A stretch of DNA of 64,000 bases from Formosa algae (GCF_001439665.1 NZ_LMAK01000073.1:1-64000), one strand, 5' to 3'; shown: positions 27,986 through 36,999, counted from the stretch's first letter. A program made the numbers and translations. The notes: generated from the sequence alone by a model not told the origin.

Positions 27986-30412
27986 ATGAAGATTTCATAT
28001 AATTGGTTAAAACAATTTATTAAAACTGACTGGTCTGCAGAGCAAACCGGAGAACTCTTAACAGACCTTGGTTTAGAGGTTGAGGGTATAGATGCTTTTC
28101 AATCTGTAAAAGGCGGTTTAGAAGGTATTGTTGTAGGAGAAGTATTAACCTGCATACAACACCCTAATGCAGACAGATTAAAAATTACCACTGTAAATAT
28201 AGGCGAAGAACAACCTTTACAAATTGTGTGTGGTGCACCAAATGTTGACGCGGGACAAAAAGTACCTGTAGCAACTATAGGAACCACTTTGTACACTGAA
28301 ACCGGTGAAGCTTGGACCATTAAAAAAGGTAAAATTAGAGGCGAAGAAAGCTTTGGAATGATTTGCGCAGAAGACGAGCTTGGCTTAGGACAATCTCACG
28401 ATGGGATCATGGTTTTAGATGCCAATTTAAAAGTAGGTACACCTGTTGCAGATATTTTTGATGTAGAAAATGATTTGGTTTTCGAAATTGGTTTAACACC
28501 AAACAGAGCAGATGCCATGAGCCATTTTGGTACTGCCCGCGATTTGAGAGCAGGTTTACTACAAAAAGATATACATGCCGAATTAATTACACCTTCTGTG
28601 AGTGCATTTCATGTAAACAACAGATCATTTCGTGTAGATGTCGATGTGCAAAATAAAGATTTAGCACCTCGTTATTGTGGTGTGAGTATCTCTGGGGTTA
28701 AAGTAGAAGAATCTCCAAAATGGTTACAAAACAGACTTAAAGCAATAGGTTTAACTCCTAAAAATAATATTGTCGATGCTACGAATTACGTCCTTCACGA
28801 TTTAGGGCAACCCCTACATGCCTTCGACTTTAATAAAATAACAGGACAGAAAGTCATTGTAAAAACTGCTGAAGCAGGATCAAAATTCACCACTTTAGAT
28901 GGTATTGAACGCACATTACACGAAGATGATCTAATGATTTGTGATGCCGAAAAACCAATGTGTATAGCAGGTGTGTTTGGAGGTGAACAATCTGGAGTTA
29001 CAGAAAACACTACTAACATATTTTTAGAAAGTGCTTACTTTAATCCTGTAAGCGTTAGAAAAACAGCTAAACGTTATGGACTAAATACCGATGCCTCTTT
29101 TAGATTTGAACGTGGTATAGATCCTAATTTATGTGAATACGCATTAAAACGTGCAGCCTTATTGATTATTGAATTGGCTGGAGGAGAAATCTCTAGTGAT
29201 ATTATTGATTCTTACAGCAATAAAATTGAAGATTTTCAAGTCCGTTTAAGTTTTGATAATGCAAAACGCCTTATTGGAGAAGAAATTCCTAAAGATATTA
29301 TTAAACGCATCTTAATGTCTCTAGATATCAAGATTAACAACGTTACAGAAACTGGTTTAGGTTTAACTATTCCTGCTTATAGAAACGATGTTCAGCGTGA
29401 AGCAGATGTTATTGAAGAAATTTTACGTGTGTATGGTTACAATAATGTAAAGACTTCAGAAAAGCTACATGCCTCTATTTCTAACTCATCGCGATTTGAA
29501 GACCATAAACTTCAAAACCTTATTGGAACACAATTGGCGGCACAAGGATTTTTCGAAATTATGGCCAACTCTTTAACCTCTCCAGATTACGTTGCCTTAA
29601 GCGAGCAATTAAAAGCCGAGCACAATATTAGCATGCTTAATCCTTTAAGTAACGATTTATCGGCTTTAAGACAATCGTTATTATTTTCAGGTTTAGAAGC
29701 ATTGTCACATAACATAAACAGAAGACGTCCACATTTAAAGTTTTTTGAATTCGGAAAAACCTACCATCAGTTTAACGAAAACCGTGAAGAATTTAAGCAT
29801 TTATCACTATTTGTAACTGGAAATAAAGCATCTGAAACGTGGAACTCTGCTGCTCAAAAAAGCGATTTCTTTTATATGAAAGGAATTATTAATACTGTGT
29901 TAGAACGTTTGGGTTTATCTAAATACAGAACTTCTCCTATTTCTAACGATATTTTTAGTGAAGGTTTACAATTTGGATTAGGAAAAACCAAATTAGTAGA
30001 ATTTGGTATAATTAAATCTAGCATCTTAAAACATTTTGATATTTCTCAAGAAGTCTTATTTGCTGATTTTAATTGGGATGCCATTATAAATTTTGCAAAA
30101 CACAATAAAACAAAATACACTGAAATTGCTAAACATCCAGAAGTACGTCGTGATTTTGCTTTACTATTAGACGAGCAGGTAACTTTTGAAGAAATTTTTA
30201 CGATTGCAAAACAATCTGAAAAGCAATTACTAAAAGATGTGAATCTGTTTGACGTATACCAAGGTAATAACTTACCACAAGGCAAAAAGAGTTATGCTGT
30301 AAGCTTTATTTTACAAGACGAACAAAAGACACTTACCGAAAAGCAAATCGATAAAATTATGTCTAAATTACAATCTAATTTCGAGAACAAATTAGGTGCA
30401 GAATTGAGATAA
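27986..30412 (+). CDS. pheT: Phenylalanyl-tRNA synthetase beta subunit
   Basis: Forms the alpha2-beta2 enzyme with PheS and supplies the editing (B3/B4) and tRNA-binding domains. It has 808 residues. The start MKISYNWLKQFIKTD and the tRNA-binding (EMAP/OB) domain near 40-150 (HPNADRLKITTVN) are typical. B3/B4 and B5 follow, then the catalytic-like core (LKFFEFGKTY), and the anticodon-binding FDX-ACB domain ends with KQIDKIMSKLQ. pheS is not adjacent, so the two subunits are unlinked here. A bidirectional hairpin follows the stop. Confidence 0.96.
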   Translation: MKISYNWLKQFIKTDWSAEQTGELLTDLGLEVEGIDAFQSVKGGLEGIVVGEVLTCIQHPNADRLKITTVNIGEEQPLQIVCGAPNVDAGQKVPVATIGTTLYTETGEAWTIKKGKIRGEESFGMICAEDELGLGQSHDGIMVLDANLKVGTPVADIFDVENDLVFEIGLTPNRADAMSHFGTARDLRAGLLQKDIHAELITPSVSAFHVNNRSFRVDVDVQNKDLAPRYCGVSISGVKVEESPKWLQNRLKAIGLTPKNNIVDATNYVLHDLGQPLHAFDFNKITGQKVIVKTAEAGSKFTTLDGIERTLHEDDLMICDAEKPMCIAGVFGGEQSGVTENTTNIFLESAYFNPVSVRKTAKRYGLNTDASFRFERGIDPNLCEYALKRAALLIIELAGGEISSDIIDSYSNKIEDFQVRLSFDNAKRLIGEEIPKDIIKRILMSLDIKINNVTETGLGLTIPAYRNDVQREADVIEEILRVYGYNNVKTSEKLHASISNSSRFEDHKLQNLIGTQLAAQGFFEIMANSLTSPDYVALSEQLKAEHNISMLNPLSNDLSALRQSLLFSGLEALSHNINRRRPHLKFFEFGKTYHQFNENREEFKHLSLFVTGNKASETWNSAAQKSDFFYMKGIINTVLERLGLSKYRTSPISNDIFSEGLQFGLGKTKLVEFGIIKSSILKHFDISQEVLFADFNWDAIINFAKHNKTKYTEIAKHPEVRRDFALLLDEQVTFEEIFTIAKQSEKQLLKDVNLFDVYQGNNLPQGKKSYAVSFILQDEQKTLTEKQIDKIMSKLQSNFENKLGAELR

Positions 30413-30434
30413 TAAACCTCAACATATACCCATT

Positions 30435-30463
30435 AAAAAAGCCTGCAAGATGCAGGCTTTTTT
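30435..30463. terminator. Bidirectional terminator after pheT
   Basis: Stem GCCTGCA / TGCAGGC (30441-30447 with 30451-30457) and loop AGA, flanked by A6 and T6. It serves pheT and the convergent cold-shock gene. Confidence 0.92.
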
Positions 30464-30485
30464 GTGTCAAAAATTAAAGAATAAA

Positions 30486-30677
30486 TTAAATTACTTTTAC
30501 GTTTATTGCGTTTAATCCTTTTTTTCCTTCTTTTAATTCAAATTCAACGGTATCTCCTTCTTCAATTCTGTCAATTAAGCCAGAAACGTGAACGAAATAT
30601 TCGTTGCTTGAACCTTCTTCTGTAATAAATCCAAATCCTTTAGATTCATTGAAGAATTTTACTGTTCCGTTTTTCAC
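30486..30677 (-). CDS. Cold-shock domain protein (CspA family), copy 1
   Basis: A 63-residue single cold-shock domain. RNP1 is SKGFGFI and RNP2 is YFVHVSGL, both needed for single-stranded RNA/DNA binding. Such proteins melt mRNA secondary structure and act as RNA chaperones. It is very similar to the next Csp at 30870-31061 and forms a tandem pair, each with its own promoter. The upstream region has a strong promoter with a dyad over the -33 element. Confidence 0.94.
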   Translation of the reverse strand: MKNGTVKFFNESKGFGFITEEGSSNEYFVHVSGLIDRIEEGDTVEFELKEGKKGLNAINVKVI

Positions 30678-30705
30678 TGTGTATAAATATTGTTAATAGT
30701 TTTAA

Positions 30706-30735
30706 CAAAATTAAGATTATCTACAACTTGACAAA
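30706..30735 (-). promoter_or_regulatory. Promoter of cold-shock gene copy 1
   Basis: Minus strand TTTG (30732-30735), 18 bases, TAATTTTG (30706-30713). A TGACAAA-N4-TTTGTCA dyad (30729-30746) covers the -33 element. The leader would be about 25 bases. Confidence 0.8.
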
Positions 30736-30804
30736 ATAATTTGTCATTTTTATTTTACGCTATAACAGAATACTTTAGATCCCATAATATTTAAATTTAG
30801 GGCA

Positions 30805-30835
30805 TAAAAAAACCCATCAATAAATTGACAGGTTT
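30805..30835 (-). terminator. Terminator of cold-shock gene copy 2
   Basis: AAACC-CA-TCAA (30810-30820) pairs with TTGA-CA-GGTTT (30825-30835). The two central mismatches become G-U pairs only in minus-strand RNA. A T-run follows on that strand. Confidence 0.75.
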
Positions 30836-30869
30836 AAGATCATAAAAAGTATATATACTTAAGAAAGTA

Positions 30870-31061
30870 TTAGATTACTTTTACATTTACTGCGTTTAAT
30901 CCTTTTTTACCTTCTTGTAAATCGAATTCTACTGCATCACCTTCACGAATTTCATCGATTAATCCAGAGATGTGTACAAAATGTTCTTTGTTTGTGTCGT
31001 CTTCAATAATGAATCCAAATCCTTTTGAGTCGTTAAAGAATTTTACTGTTCCTTTGTTCAT
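30870..31061 (-). CDS. Cold-shock domain protein (CspA family), copy 2
   Basis: A 63-residue cold-shock domain with RNP1 SKGFGFI and RNP2 HFVHISGL, differing from copy 1 at roughly a quarter of positions. It is transcribed in the same direction as copy 1, but a terminator (30805-30835) and a new promoter separate them, so the two can be regulated independently. The -7 element CAAATGTA on the plus strand (31091-31098) is exact. Confidence 0.94.
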   Translation of the reverse strand: MNKGTVKFFNDSKGFGFIIEDDTNKEHFVHISGLIDEIREGDAVEFDLQEGKKGLNAVNVKVI

Positions 31062-31090
31062 TGTAATAAATTAAATAATTATAATTACTA

Positions 31091-31118
31091 CAAATGTAAG
31101 GTTATAAATGTGATAACC
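31091..31118 (-). promoter_or_regulatory. -7 element and dyad before cold-shock gene copy 2
   Basis: TACATTTG on the minus strand (31091-31098). Just upstream lies GGTTAT-N7-ATAACC (31100-31118), an inverted repeat in the promoter spacer. No clear -33 element is visible. Confidence 0.55.
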
Positions 31119-31238
31119 ACCTATAAAATCATATTTATTTTTAATTAATAATTTTTATTCCATTTTTACATTAGCATAAATTGTTTTAAAACAATTTAAA
31201 AGTTCGTATCTTTAATTAAATACTAAATTGACAATACT

Positions 31239-31475
31239 ATGAAAGATTCTAACTATACAAAAGTATTTACAGGTAACTTTATAATTGTACAGCGTCTTGT
31301 TAGCGAACTAGAAGCAGAAAATATAAACGCAATCATTAAAGACGAAAGTGAGTCTGGTAGATTAGCTGGTTTCGGGTCTTCTATTCAGGGGCAACAAGAT
31401 TTATTTGTAAACAAAGAAGAAGCAGTTGCAGCACTTAAAATTATTGAAGGCGTAACGGCAGAATTAGACGCATAA
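31239..31475 (+). CDS. DUF2007-domain protein
   Basis: A 78-residue cytoplasmic protein of the DUF2007 (putative signal-transducing) family. It starts with YTKVFTGNFIIVQRLVSELE and ends with a DLFVNKEEAVAALKIIE segment. These are ACT-like small domains with no proven role. A 22-base perfect palindrome lies at 31177-31198 upstream, and TATCTTTA (31207-31214) is a near-consensus -7 element. A bidirectional terminator follows immediately after the stop. Confidence 0.85.
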   Translation: MKDSNYTKVFTGNFIIVQRLVSELEAENINAIIKDESESGRLAGFGSSIQGQQDLFVNKEEAVAALKIIEGVTAELDA

Positions 31476-31476
31476 A

Positions 31477-31500
31477 AAAACCCTGACGCATCAGGGTTTT
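31477..31500. terminator. Bidirectional terminator
   Basis: AAAACCCTGA / TCAGGGTTTT (31477-31486 with 31491-31500), loop CGCA. It starts 2 bases past the DUF2007 stop and also faces the ABC-F gene. Confidence 0.93.
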
Positions 31501-31524
31501 AAAAGCAATATTTTAACTTATAAC

Positions 31525-33144
31525 TTAGACAGCGTACATTTTGTTACGCTGTTCTTTTATTTTAGAATCCGACATATATTCATCGAACGTGGTGTAACGA
31601 TCAATAATTCCACTAGGCGTTAATTCGATTACGCGATTTGCAACTGTTTGAGCAAACTCGTGATCATGTGTAGAAAACAACACCGTTCCTTTAAAATTCT
31701 TAAGTGAATTGTTAAACGCTGTAATACTTTCTAAATCTAAATGGTTTGTTGGTTCGTCTAACATTAACACGTTAGCTCTCACCATCATCATTCGACTTAA
31801 CATACAACGTACTTTTTCACCTCCAGATAATACATTCGATGTTTTTAAAGCTTCTTCTCCACTAAAAATCATCTTACCTAAGAATCCACGAACGTAAACT
31901 TCTTCACGTTCTTCTTCTGTAGTAGCCCATTGGCGTAACCAATCTACTAAGGTTAAGTTATTATTAAAAAAAGCACTGTTATCTAAAGGTAAATACGATT
32001 GTGACGTTGTAACCCCCCAATCGAACGAACCAGAATCTGCTTGTTCCTTATTATTTAAAATTTGATAAAATGCTGTTGTTGCTCTAGAATCTTTAGAGTA
32101 CACTACAACTTTATCACCTTTATTTAGGTTTAAATTGATGTCTTTAAATAAAACTTCGCCATCTAAAGTTGCAGACAATCCTTCTACATTTAAAATTTGA
32201 TCTCCTGCTTCTCTATCGCGTTCGAAAATAATGGCAGGATAACGACGACTAGTACGTCTAATATCCTCTATATTCAATTTATCAATCATTTTCTTTCTAC
32301 TGGTTGCTTGTTTACTTTTTGCAACGTTGGCAGAAAAACGACGAATAAACTCTTCTAATTCTTTCTTCTTTTCTTCAGCTTTTTTGTTTTGCTGTGCATG
32401 TTGTCTTGCCGCTAATTGAGATGACTCGTACCAGAACGTATAATTACCTGAGTAATGATTAATTTTTGCAAAATCGATATCAGAAATATGTGTACACACT
32501 GCATCTAAAAAGTGTCTATCGTGAGATACAACGATAACACAGTTATCAAAATTAGCGATAAAATGTTCTAACCACGTAATGGTTTCATAATCCAAGTCGT
32601 TGGTAGGCTCATCCATAATTAAGACATCTGGATTTCCAAAAAGGGCTTGCGCCAAGAGCACACGTACTTTTTGTTTCCCATCTAAATCTTTCATTAAGGT
32701 ATAATGGTAATCTTCATTAATCCCTAAATTAGATAGTAAAGCTGCTGCATCACTATCTGCATTCCAACCATTCATCTCTTCAAACTGCACTTGAAGCTCA
32801 CCAATTTTTTCAGCATTTTCATCTGTATAATCGGCATATAAAGCGTCAATTTCTGTTTTAATTTTAAACAACGGTTTATTTCCTATAATAACGGTTTCCA
32901 AAACGGTATGCTCGTCGTATAAATTGTGGTTTTGTTCTAAAACCGACATACGTTTTCCTGGCTCTAAATGAACATGACCAGAGGTTGGTTCTTGTTTGCC
33001 AGCAATAATATTAAGAAAAGTAGATTTTCCAGCGCCATTAGCACCAATTATTCCGTAGCAATTCCCTTGATTAAAAACTGTACTTACTTCATCAAAAAGG
33101 ACACGCTTTCCAAATTGTACGGAAAGATTTGAAACTGATAACAT
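31525..33144 (-). CDS. ABC-F family ATPase (YbiT/YkpA type)
   Basis: A 539-residue soluble protein with two ABC cassettes and no membrane domain; ABC-F proteins bind the ribosomal E site and act in translation or antibiotic protection. The first Walker A is GANGAGKST and DEPTNDLD follows. The P-site linker is near 240-300. The second signature is LSGGEKVR and DEPTNHLD follows. The first signature is degenerate (LDGKQKVR), as in the YbiT/YkpA group. I chose Met at 33144 (MLSVSNLSVQFGKRV), the usual family N-terminus, over 33168; the promoter -7 element at 33166-33173 overlaps the longer form. Confidence 0.92.
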   Translation of the reverse strand: MLSVSNLSVQFGKRVLFDEVSTVFNQGNCYGIIGANGAGKSTFLNIIAGKQEPTSGHVHLEPGKRMSVLEQNHNLYDEHTVLETVIIGNKPLFKIKTEIDALYADYTDENAEKIGELQVQFEEMNGWNADSDAAALLSNLGINEDYHYTLMKDLDGKQKVRVLLAQALFGNPDVLIMDEPTNDLDYETITWLEHFIANFDNCVIVVSHDRHFLDAVCTHISDIDFAKINHYSGNYTFWYESSQLAARQHAQQNKKAEEKKKELEEFIRRFSANVAKSKQATSRKKMIDKLNIEDIRRTSRRYPAIIFERDREAGDQILNVEGLSATLDGEVLFKDINLNLNKGDKVVVYSKDSRATTAFYQILNNKEQADSGSFDWGVTTSQSYLPLDNSAFFNNNLTLVDWLRQWATTEEEREEVYVRGFLGKMIFSGEEALKTSNVLSGGEKVRCMLSRMMMVRANVLMLDEPTNHLDLESITAFNNSLKNFKGTVLFSTHDHEFAQTVANRVIELTPSGIIDRYTTFDEYMSDSKIKEQRNKMYAV

Positions 33145-33165
33145 ATATGTATTTTTAATTTGCTG

Positions 33166-33173
33166 CAAAAGTA
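33166..33173 (-). promoter_or_regulatory. -7 element of the ABC-F gene
   Basis: TACTTTTG on the minus strand, inside a 12-base string (TACTTTTGCAGC) identical to that of the rpsF promoter. It lies 22 bases before the start. The -33 element is weak. Confidence 0.65.
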
Positions 33174-33257
33174 GAAAATTTAGAGGTATAACACGAAAGA
33201 AATTAGATCTTAATAATATTTAACAGCCTATTAACAGCACAAGTTGACTACAACTCA

Positions 33258-33265
33258 TATTTTTG
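33258..33265 (+). promoter_or_regulatory. Probable -7 element before the 33309 gene
   Basis: TATTTTTG, an exact TAnnTTTG match, 43 bases before the start. No good -33 element. Confidence 0.45.
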
Positions 33266-33308
33266 TTATTAAGCTATCTTATTTTCAAAATTAAGAGCGT
33301 ACCTATTT

Positions 33309-34727
33309 ATGAAGCACCTTTACCTCATTTTTTTACTTTCGATTTGTTTTACCGCCTGCAAAAAAGAATCTGAACACGACAGGATGTCTTGTGCATTTTT
33401 GGGAGGCGAAATTATAAACCCCAGCAATAACTACGTTGTTATCTCTAAAGAAAACAATGTTTTAGACACTATAAATTTAGACCAAAACAATAGGTTTTTA
33501 TATAAAATAAATCCTATAGATCCTGGTTTATATACCTTCTCTCATGGTGGGGAAATACAAATGGTTTTCTTAGAACAAAGCGATAGTATTGTATTGAGAT
33601 TAAATAATTTGGACTTTGATGAATCTTTAGTCTTTACTGGACATGGTGCAAAAGAAAACAATTATTTAATTAATATGTTTTTGCAAAACGAAGTTGTTAA
33701 TAATAAAATTCTAAGAATGAGTCAGGCGTCTCCTGAAAAATTCGAGAACGATTTAGACTCTATTAAAGCTATATTTCAAAAGAATTTTGATGAATTTAAA
33801 ACCAAATACAAAACGTCTGACCTATTTAACGAAATAGCACAAGCTAATATAGATTACAATTTTTACGCTCAAAAAGAATTATATCCGTTTACATGTTACG
33901 GAAATACAGAACGTAAGAACTTAGATGAATTGCCTGATGGGTTTTACGATTACAGATCCAACATAGATTACAACAACGAGAAGTTAAAAAACTATTTCCC
34001 ATATTATAATTTCTTAAAATATCATTTTAATAATATTGCCTTACAAAGTCACTTTAAGCATTCTAAGGACAGTATTTTCAATAACAAATCTTTAGATTAC
34101 AACTTAGATAAAATTAAATTTATAGATAGTTTAGTAAGTAATGATTCTATTAAGAATTCACTACTAAAATTTGCTGCTTATAGATATGTAAATTCATCGA
34201 ATCAAATAGATGATTATACACCTTATCTTAATTCATTTCTAGAAAAAAGCACCTCTAAGAAAAATAACGAACAGATTACAAGTTTAATTGAATCATTAAT
34301 AAATCTTAAACCTGGAAATACATTACCGAACACGCTAGTGTCTAACAATGCGGGAGAAGAATTGCATTTAACAGATTTTATAAAAGGGCCAACGGCTATT
34401 TATTTTTGGTCTTACAACATGAAGAATCATTTTATTGAAAGCCATAAAAAGATTCAAGAATTAAGGAAGAAATATCCAGAAATTGATTTTGTAGCTATTA
34501 ATATTGATAATAACGAAGACAGCTGGGTAACTTACTTAAAGCAACATCAATATCCGCTTAAAAACGAATATCACTTTATGCATCCAGAAATTTCTAAACA
34601 AATTCTAGCTCTAAATACTATAAATAGAGTGATGCTTATAAAAAAGGATAGAACCATAGTGAATGGTAATACCAATATGTTTTCTAAGCATTTTGAAGTT
34701 GAGTTATTGGGATTGATTAATCAATAA
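33309..34727 (+). CDS. Thioredoxin-fold lipoprotein without catalytic cysteines
   Basis: A 472-residue lipoprotein (Cys17 in FTACKK). Residues about 25-120 resemble the DUF4369-like beta domain often found before TlpA domains in Bacteroidota. A helical middle follows. The C-terminal part (about 335-472) has thioredoxin/AhpC features: PGNTLPNTLV, a strand ending FWSYNMKNH, and VAINIDNNEDSWVTYL. At the position of the WCxxC active site it reads W367-S368-Y-N-M371, so both redox cysteines are missing. It may be a binding or scaffold domain. Monocistronic; a hairpin lies after the stop. Confidence 0.8.
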   Translation: MKHLYLIFLLSICFTACKKESEHDRMSCAFLGGEIINPSNNYVVISKENNVLDTINLDQNNRFLYKINPIDPGLYTFSHGGEIQMVFLEQSDSIVLRLNNLDFDESLVFTGHGAKENNYLINMFLQNEVVNNKILRMSQASPEKFENDLDSIKAIFQKNFDEFKTKYKTSDLFNEIAQANIDYNFYAQKELYPFTCYGNTERKNLDELPDGFYDYRSNIDYNNEKLKNYFPYYNFLKYHFNNIALQSHFKHSKDSIFNNKSLDYNLDKIKFIDSLVSNDSIKNSLLKFAAYRYVNSSNQIDDYTPYLNSFLEKSTSKKNNEQITSLIESLINLKPGNTLPNTLVSNNAGEELHLTDFIKGPTAIYFWSYNMKNHFIESHKKIQELRKKYPEIDFVAINIDNNEDSWVTYLKQHQYPLKNEYHFMHPEISKQILALNTINRVMLIKKDRTIVNGNTNMFSKHFEVELLGLINQ

Positions 34728-34737
34728 TAATAAACAT

Positions 34738-34772
34738 AAAAAACCCTCAACTTTTACATTGAGGATTTTTTC
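34738..34772. terminator. Terminator between lipoprotein gene and porin gene
   Basis: CCTCAA / TTGAGG (34745-34750 with 34759-34764), 8-base loop, T-run after and A-run before. Lies between convergent genes. Confidence 0.75.
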
Positions 34773-34808
34773 CCTATTAACAAATTAACACTCTAATTAT
34801 TCATTTAT

Positions 34809-36116
34809 TTATTTTGTTCCGTTTAAAAACTTAGGTTTCATAACTAACATAGCCCATGCCCAATTTTGAGCATCTGCTGCATCTGCTTTTGTTACACCTT
34901 TTAACTCATACATCCCGTCTGATGCAAACATTTGAGAATACCCTAATACCAAACTAAAGCCGTCAAACTTCTTAGCATAGACTAAATCTAGTTCTGTACC
35001 TAAAGCTTTGTCTCCGCTAGCTAATTCTTGTTCGCCACTAAAGTTTAACACTTTAACTAACAAACTAGATGTCTCATTTAAAGTGAAATTAGCACTTACA
35101 TGTACATCAACTAAACCAATTGAGTTTGCATGATTTCCAACATAGAAATAATCCATAAATCCGTTAAATTTATGATTTGTACCATATAAAGGAAAGAACG
35201 CACCAGTTTCCCCAGCATCTGCATCATTCCCACTAATAACCTCTACTCCCGCTCCAAGACCTATACCACTAGATATTTTATACGTAGCTTCTAAACCTAA
35301 AAGATAAGCCCCTTTAACAGACAAATCGTTTACACGTTCTCCTGTTTGTAAATACGCGTTTCCGTCTAATCCAAACGCACCAGATTTATATTTTAAATGT
35401 GTACCAATAGTTTGTAAACTACTCACGCCATACCCATCGTAAGTACGTGAACCATCTACCAATTCAAAATTTTGAAACGTATTATTTAAAAGCAATAGAC
35501 TTGCAGAAAACGCACTCCAGTCTTTCTTTAAATATCCATATTGCATAGCTTTATACGTAAAGAAGTTTGGATCTTCAGTATATTCATTTCCTGTAGACAC
35601 ATAACCGCTAATATTACTTGTATAGTCGTCAAAATCTTGATTAAAGGCTAAACCAACATCAAACATAAAACCTTCTTTTTTGTACTGAATTAAAGCAGCA
35701 TCGTGATTACGTCCCATTTGAGCCCAATCTAAACCACCCATAATACGCTGATCGTCGTAAGACAATACTTGGCGACCAATTTTAGTTGAAAATCCTGAAC
35801 CCAGTTTTATATCTGCCCAAGCTTGAAAAATAGCGAACGAATTATTGGTATCTACAGTATTAATCTGTCTGTTTTCACCCCAGGTTAAAACATCTTGCAT
35901 ACTTAAATAAAAGGTATAAGCTTCGGTTTTGTAATTGGCGTTTAAGCGCGCACGCGTACTAATTGAAAATGCAGGTTCTGCACTTTCTGAAATAATACTT
36001 CCAAAACCATGACGATATTCTGCACGCGGTCTAAATTCTCCATCCAACGTAAATTGTGCCTGCATGGCTTGAAAACTCCCTAACAAAAGGACTAATACTA
36101 TTAATTGCTTTTTCAT
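34809..36116 (-). CDS. Alginate-export-family outer-membrane porin
   Basis: A 435-residue beta-barrel protein with a signal peptide (about 1-20, ending MQAQ). It begins FTLDGEFRPRAEYRHGFG, typical of the alginate-export (AlgE-like) barrel family. Alternating beta-strand segments (ISTRARLNANYKTEAYTFYLSMQDV) and RQVLSYDDQRIMG fit too. It is last in the operon with the nitrate-type ABC importer (46-base gap), so I infer that it passes nitrate, nitrite or a related small anion across the outer membrane. The family name reflects fold, not alginate use. Confidence 0.8.
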   Translation of the reverse strand: MKKQLIVLVLLLGSFQAMQAQFTLDGEFRPRAEYRHGFGSIISESAEPAFSISTRARLNANYKTEAYTFYLSMQDVLTWGENRQINTVDTNNSFAIFQAWADIKLGSGFSTKIGRQVLSYDDQRIMGGLDWAQMGRNHDAALIQYKKEGFMFDVGLAFNQDFDDYTSNISGYVSTGNEYTEDPNFFTYKAMQYGYLKKDWSAFSASLLLLNNTFQNFELVDGSRTYDGYGVSSLQTIGTHLKYKSGAFGLDGNAYLQTGERVNDLSVKGAYLLGLEATYKISSGIGLGAGVEVISGNDADAGETGAFFPLYGTNHKFNGFMDYFYVGNHANSIGLVDVHVSANFTLNETSSLLVKVLNFSGEQELASGDKALGTELDLVYAKKFDGFSLVLGYSQMFASDGMYELKGVTKADAADAQNWAWAMLVMKPKFLNGTK

Positions 36117-36162
36117 TATTATTTTTTTTGGTTGATTATTTTTATTTGATTTATTTGTGTTT

Positions 36163-36999
36163 TTAATGCTCTAAAAAGTCGATTAAATGTTTACGATACT
36201 TATAATAGTCATCATGTTCTAAAACAGATTTTCGAGTACGAGGACGTTCAAATTCTATATTTAAAACATCCCCTATTTTTGCTTTTGGTCCACTTGTCAT
36301 CATCACTACACGATCTGCTAAAAAGATAGCTTCATCCACATCATGTGTAATCATAACTGCAGTAATTTTTTCCTTATTCCAAATTTCTATAAGTATATCT
36401 TGTAATTCTCCTCGTGTTAAAGAATCTAGCATCCCAAAAGGTTCGTCTAACAATAACACTTTTGGTTTAATAGCAAAAGCTCTTGCAATACCAACGCGTT
36501 GCTGCATTCCTTGCGATAAATCTGCCGCTTTTTTATGAAACGCATCTTCTAAGCCAACTTTCTGTAAATAATATTTAGCAATATCGTTACGCTGTGCTTT
36601 TGTTGCATCCGGAAAGACTTGATTAACACCTAACAATACATTTTGAAGAGCCGTCATCCAAGGCATTAAACTTGGCGATTGAAAAATAACACCACGATCT
36701 GGTCCTGGGCCTTTTATACGGTTACCTAAAACAGAAATACTGCCTCCAGAAATTTCATTTAAACCTGCAATCATAGACAACATTGTGGTTTTACCACAAC
36801 CAGAATGCCCTATTATAGTTACAAATTCTTCTTTCATGATTTTAAGATTTAAATCCTCCAGCACCACATAATCTCCTTTAGGCGTTGGATATACTTTTTT
36901 AAGCTGATTTAAATCTAACATGACATTAGCCGAAGGATAAATGATACCATTTTCACCAGGTACAGTAGGCTGTTTTATTATAGTTGATTTTAAATTCAT
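36163..36999 (-). CDS. Nitrate/nitrite-type ABC transporter ATPase (NrtD-like)
   Basis: A 278-residue ATPase of the NrtD/SsuB/TauB family. Walker A is GHSGCGKTT, the Q-loop lies near IFQSPSLMPWMTALQNV, the signature is LSQGMQQRVGIARA, and Walker B is VLLLDEPFGMLD. The H-loop follows in ITHDVDEAIFLADRVVMM. An N-terminal extension of about 30 residues precedes the cassette. Second ATPase of a heterodimeric pair with the 37010 gene (10-base gap). The substrate assignment rests on the binding protein. Confidence 0.88.
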   Translation of the reverse strand: MNLKSTIIKQPTVPGENGIIYPSANVMLDLNQLKKVYPTPKGDYVVLEDLNLKIMKEEFVTIIGHSGCGKTTMLSMIAGLNEISGGSISVLGNRIKGPGPDRGVIFQSPSLMPWMTALQNVLLGVNQVFPDATKAQRNDIAKYYLQKVGLEDAFHKKAADLSQGMQQRVGIARAFAIKPKVLLLDEPFGMLDSLTRGELQDILIEIWNKEKITAVMITHDVDEAIFLADRVVMMTSGPKAKIGDVLNIEFERPRTRKSVLEHDDYYKYRKHLIDFLEH

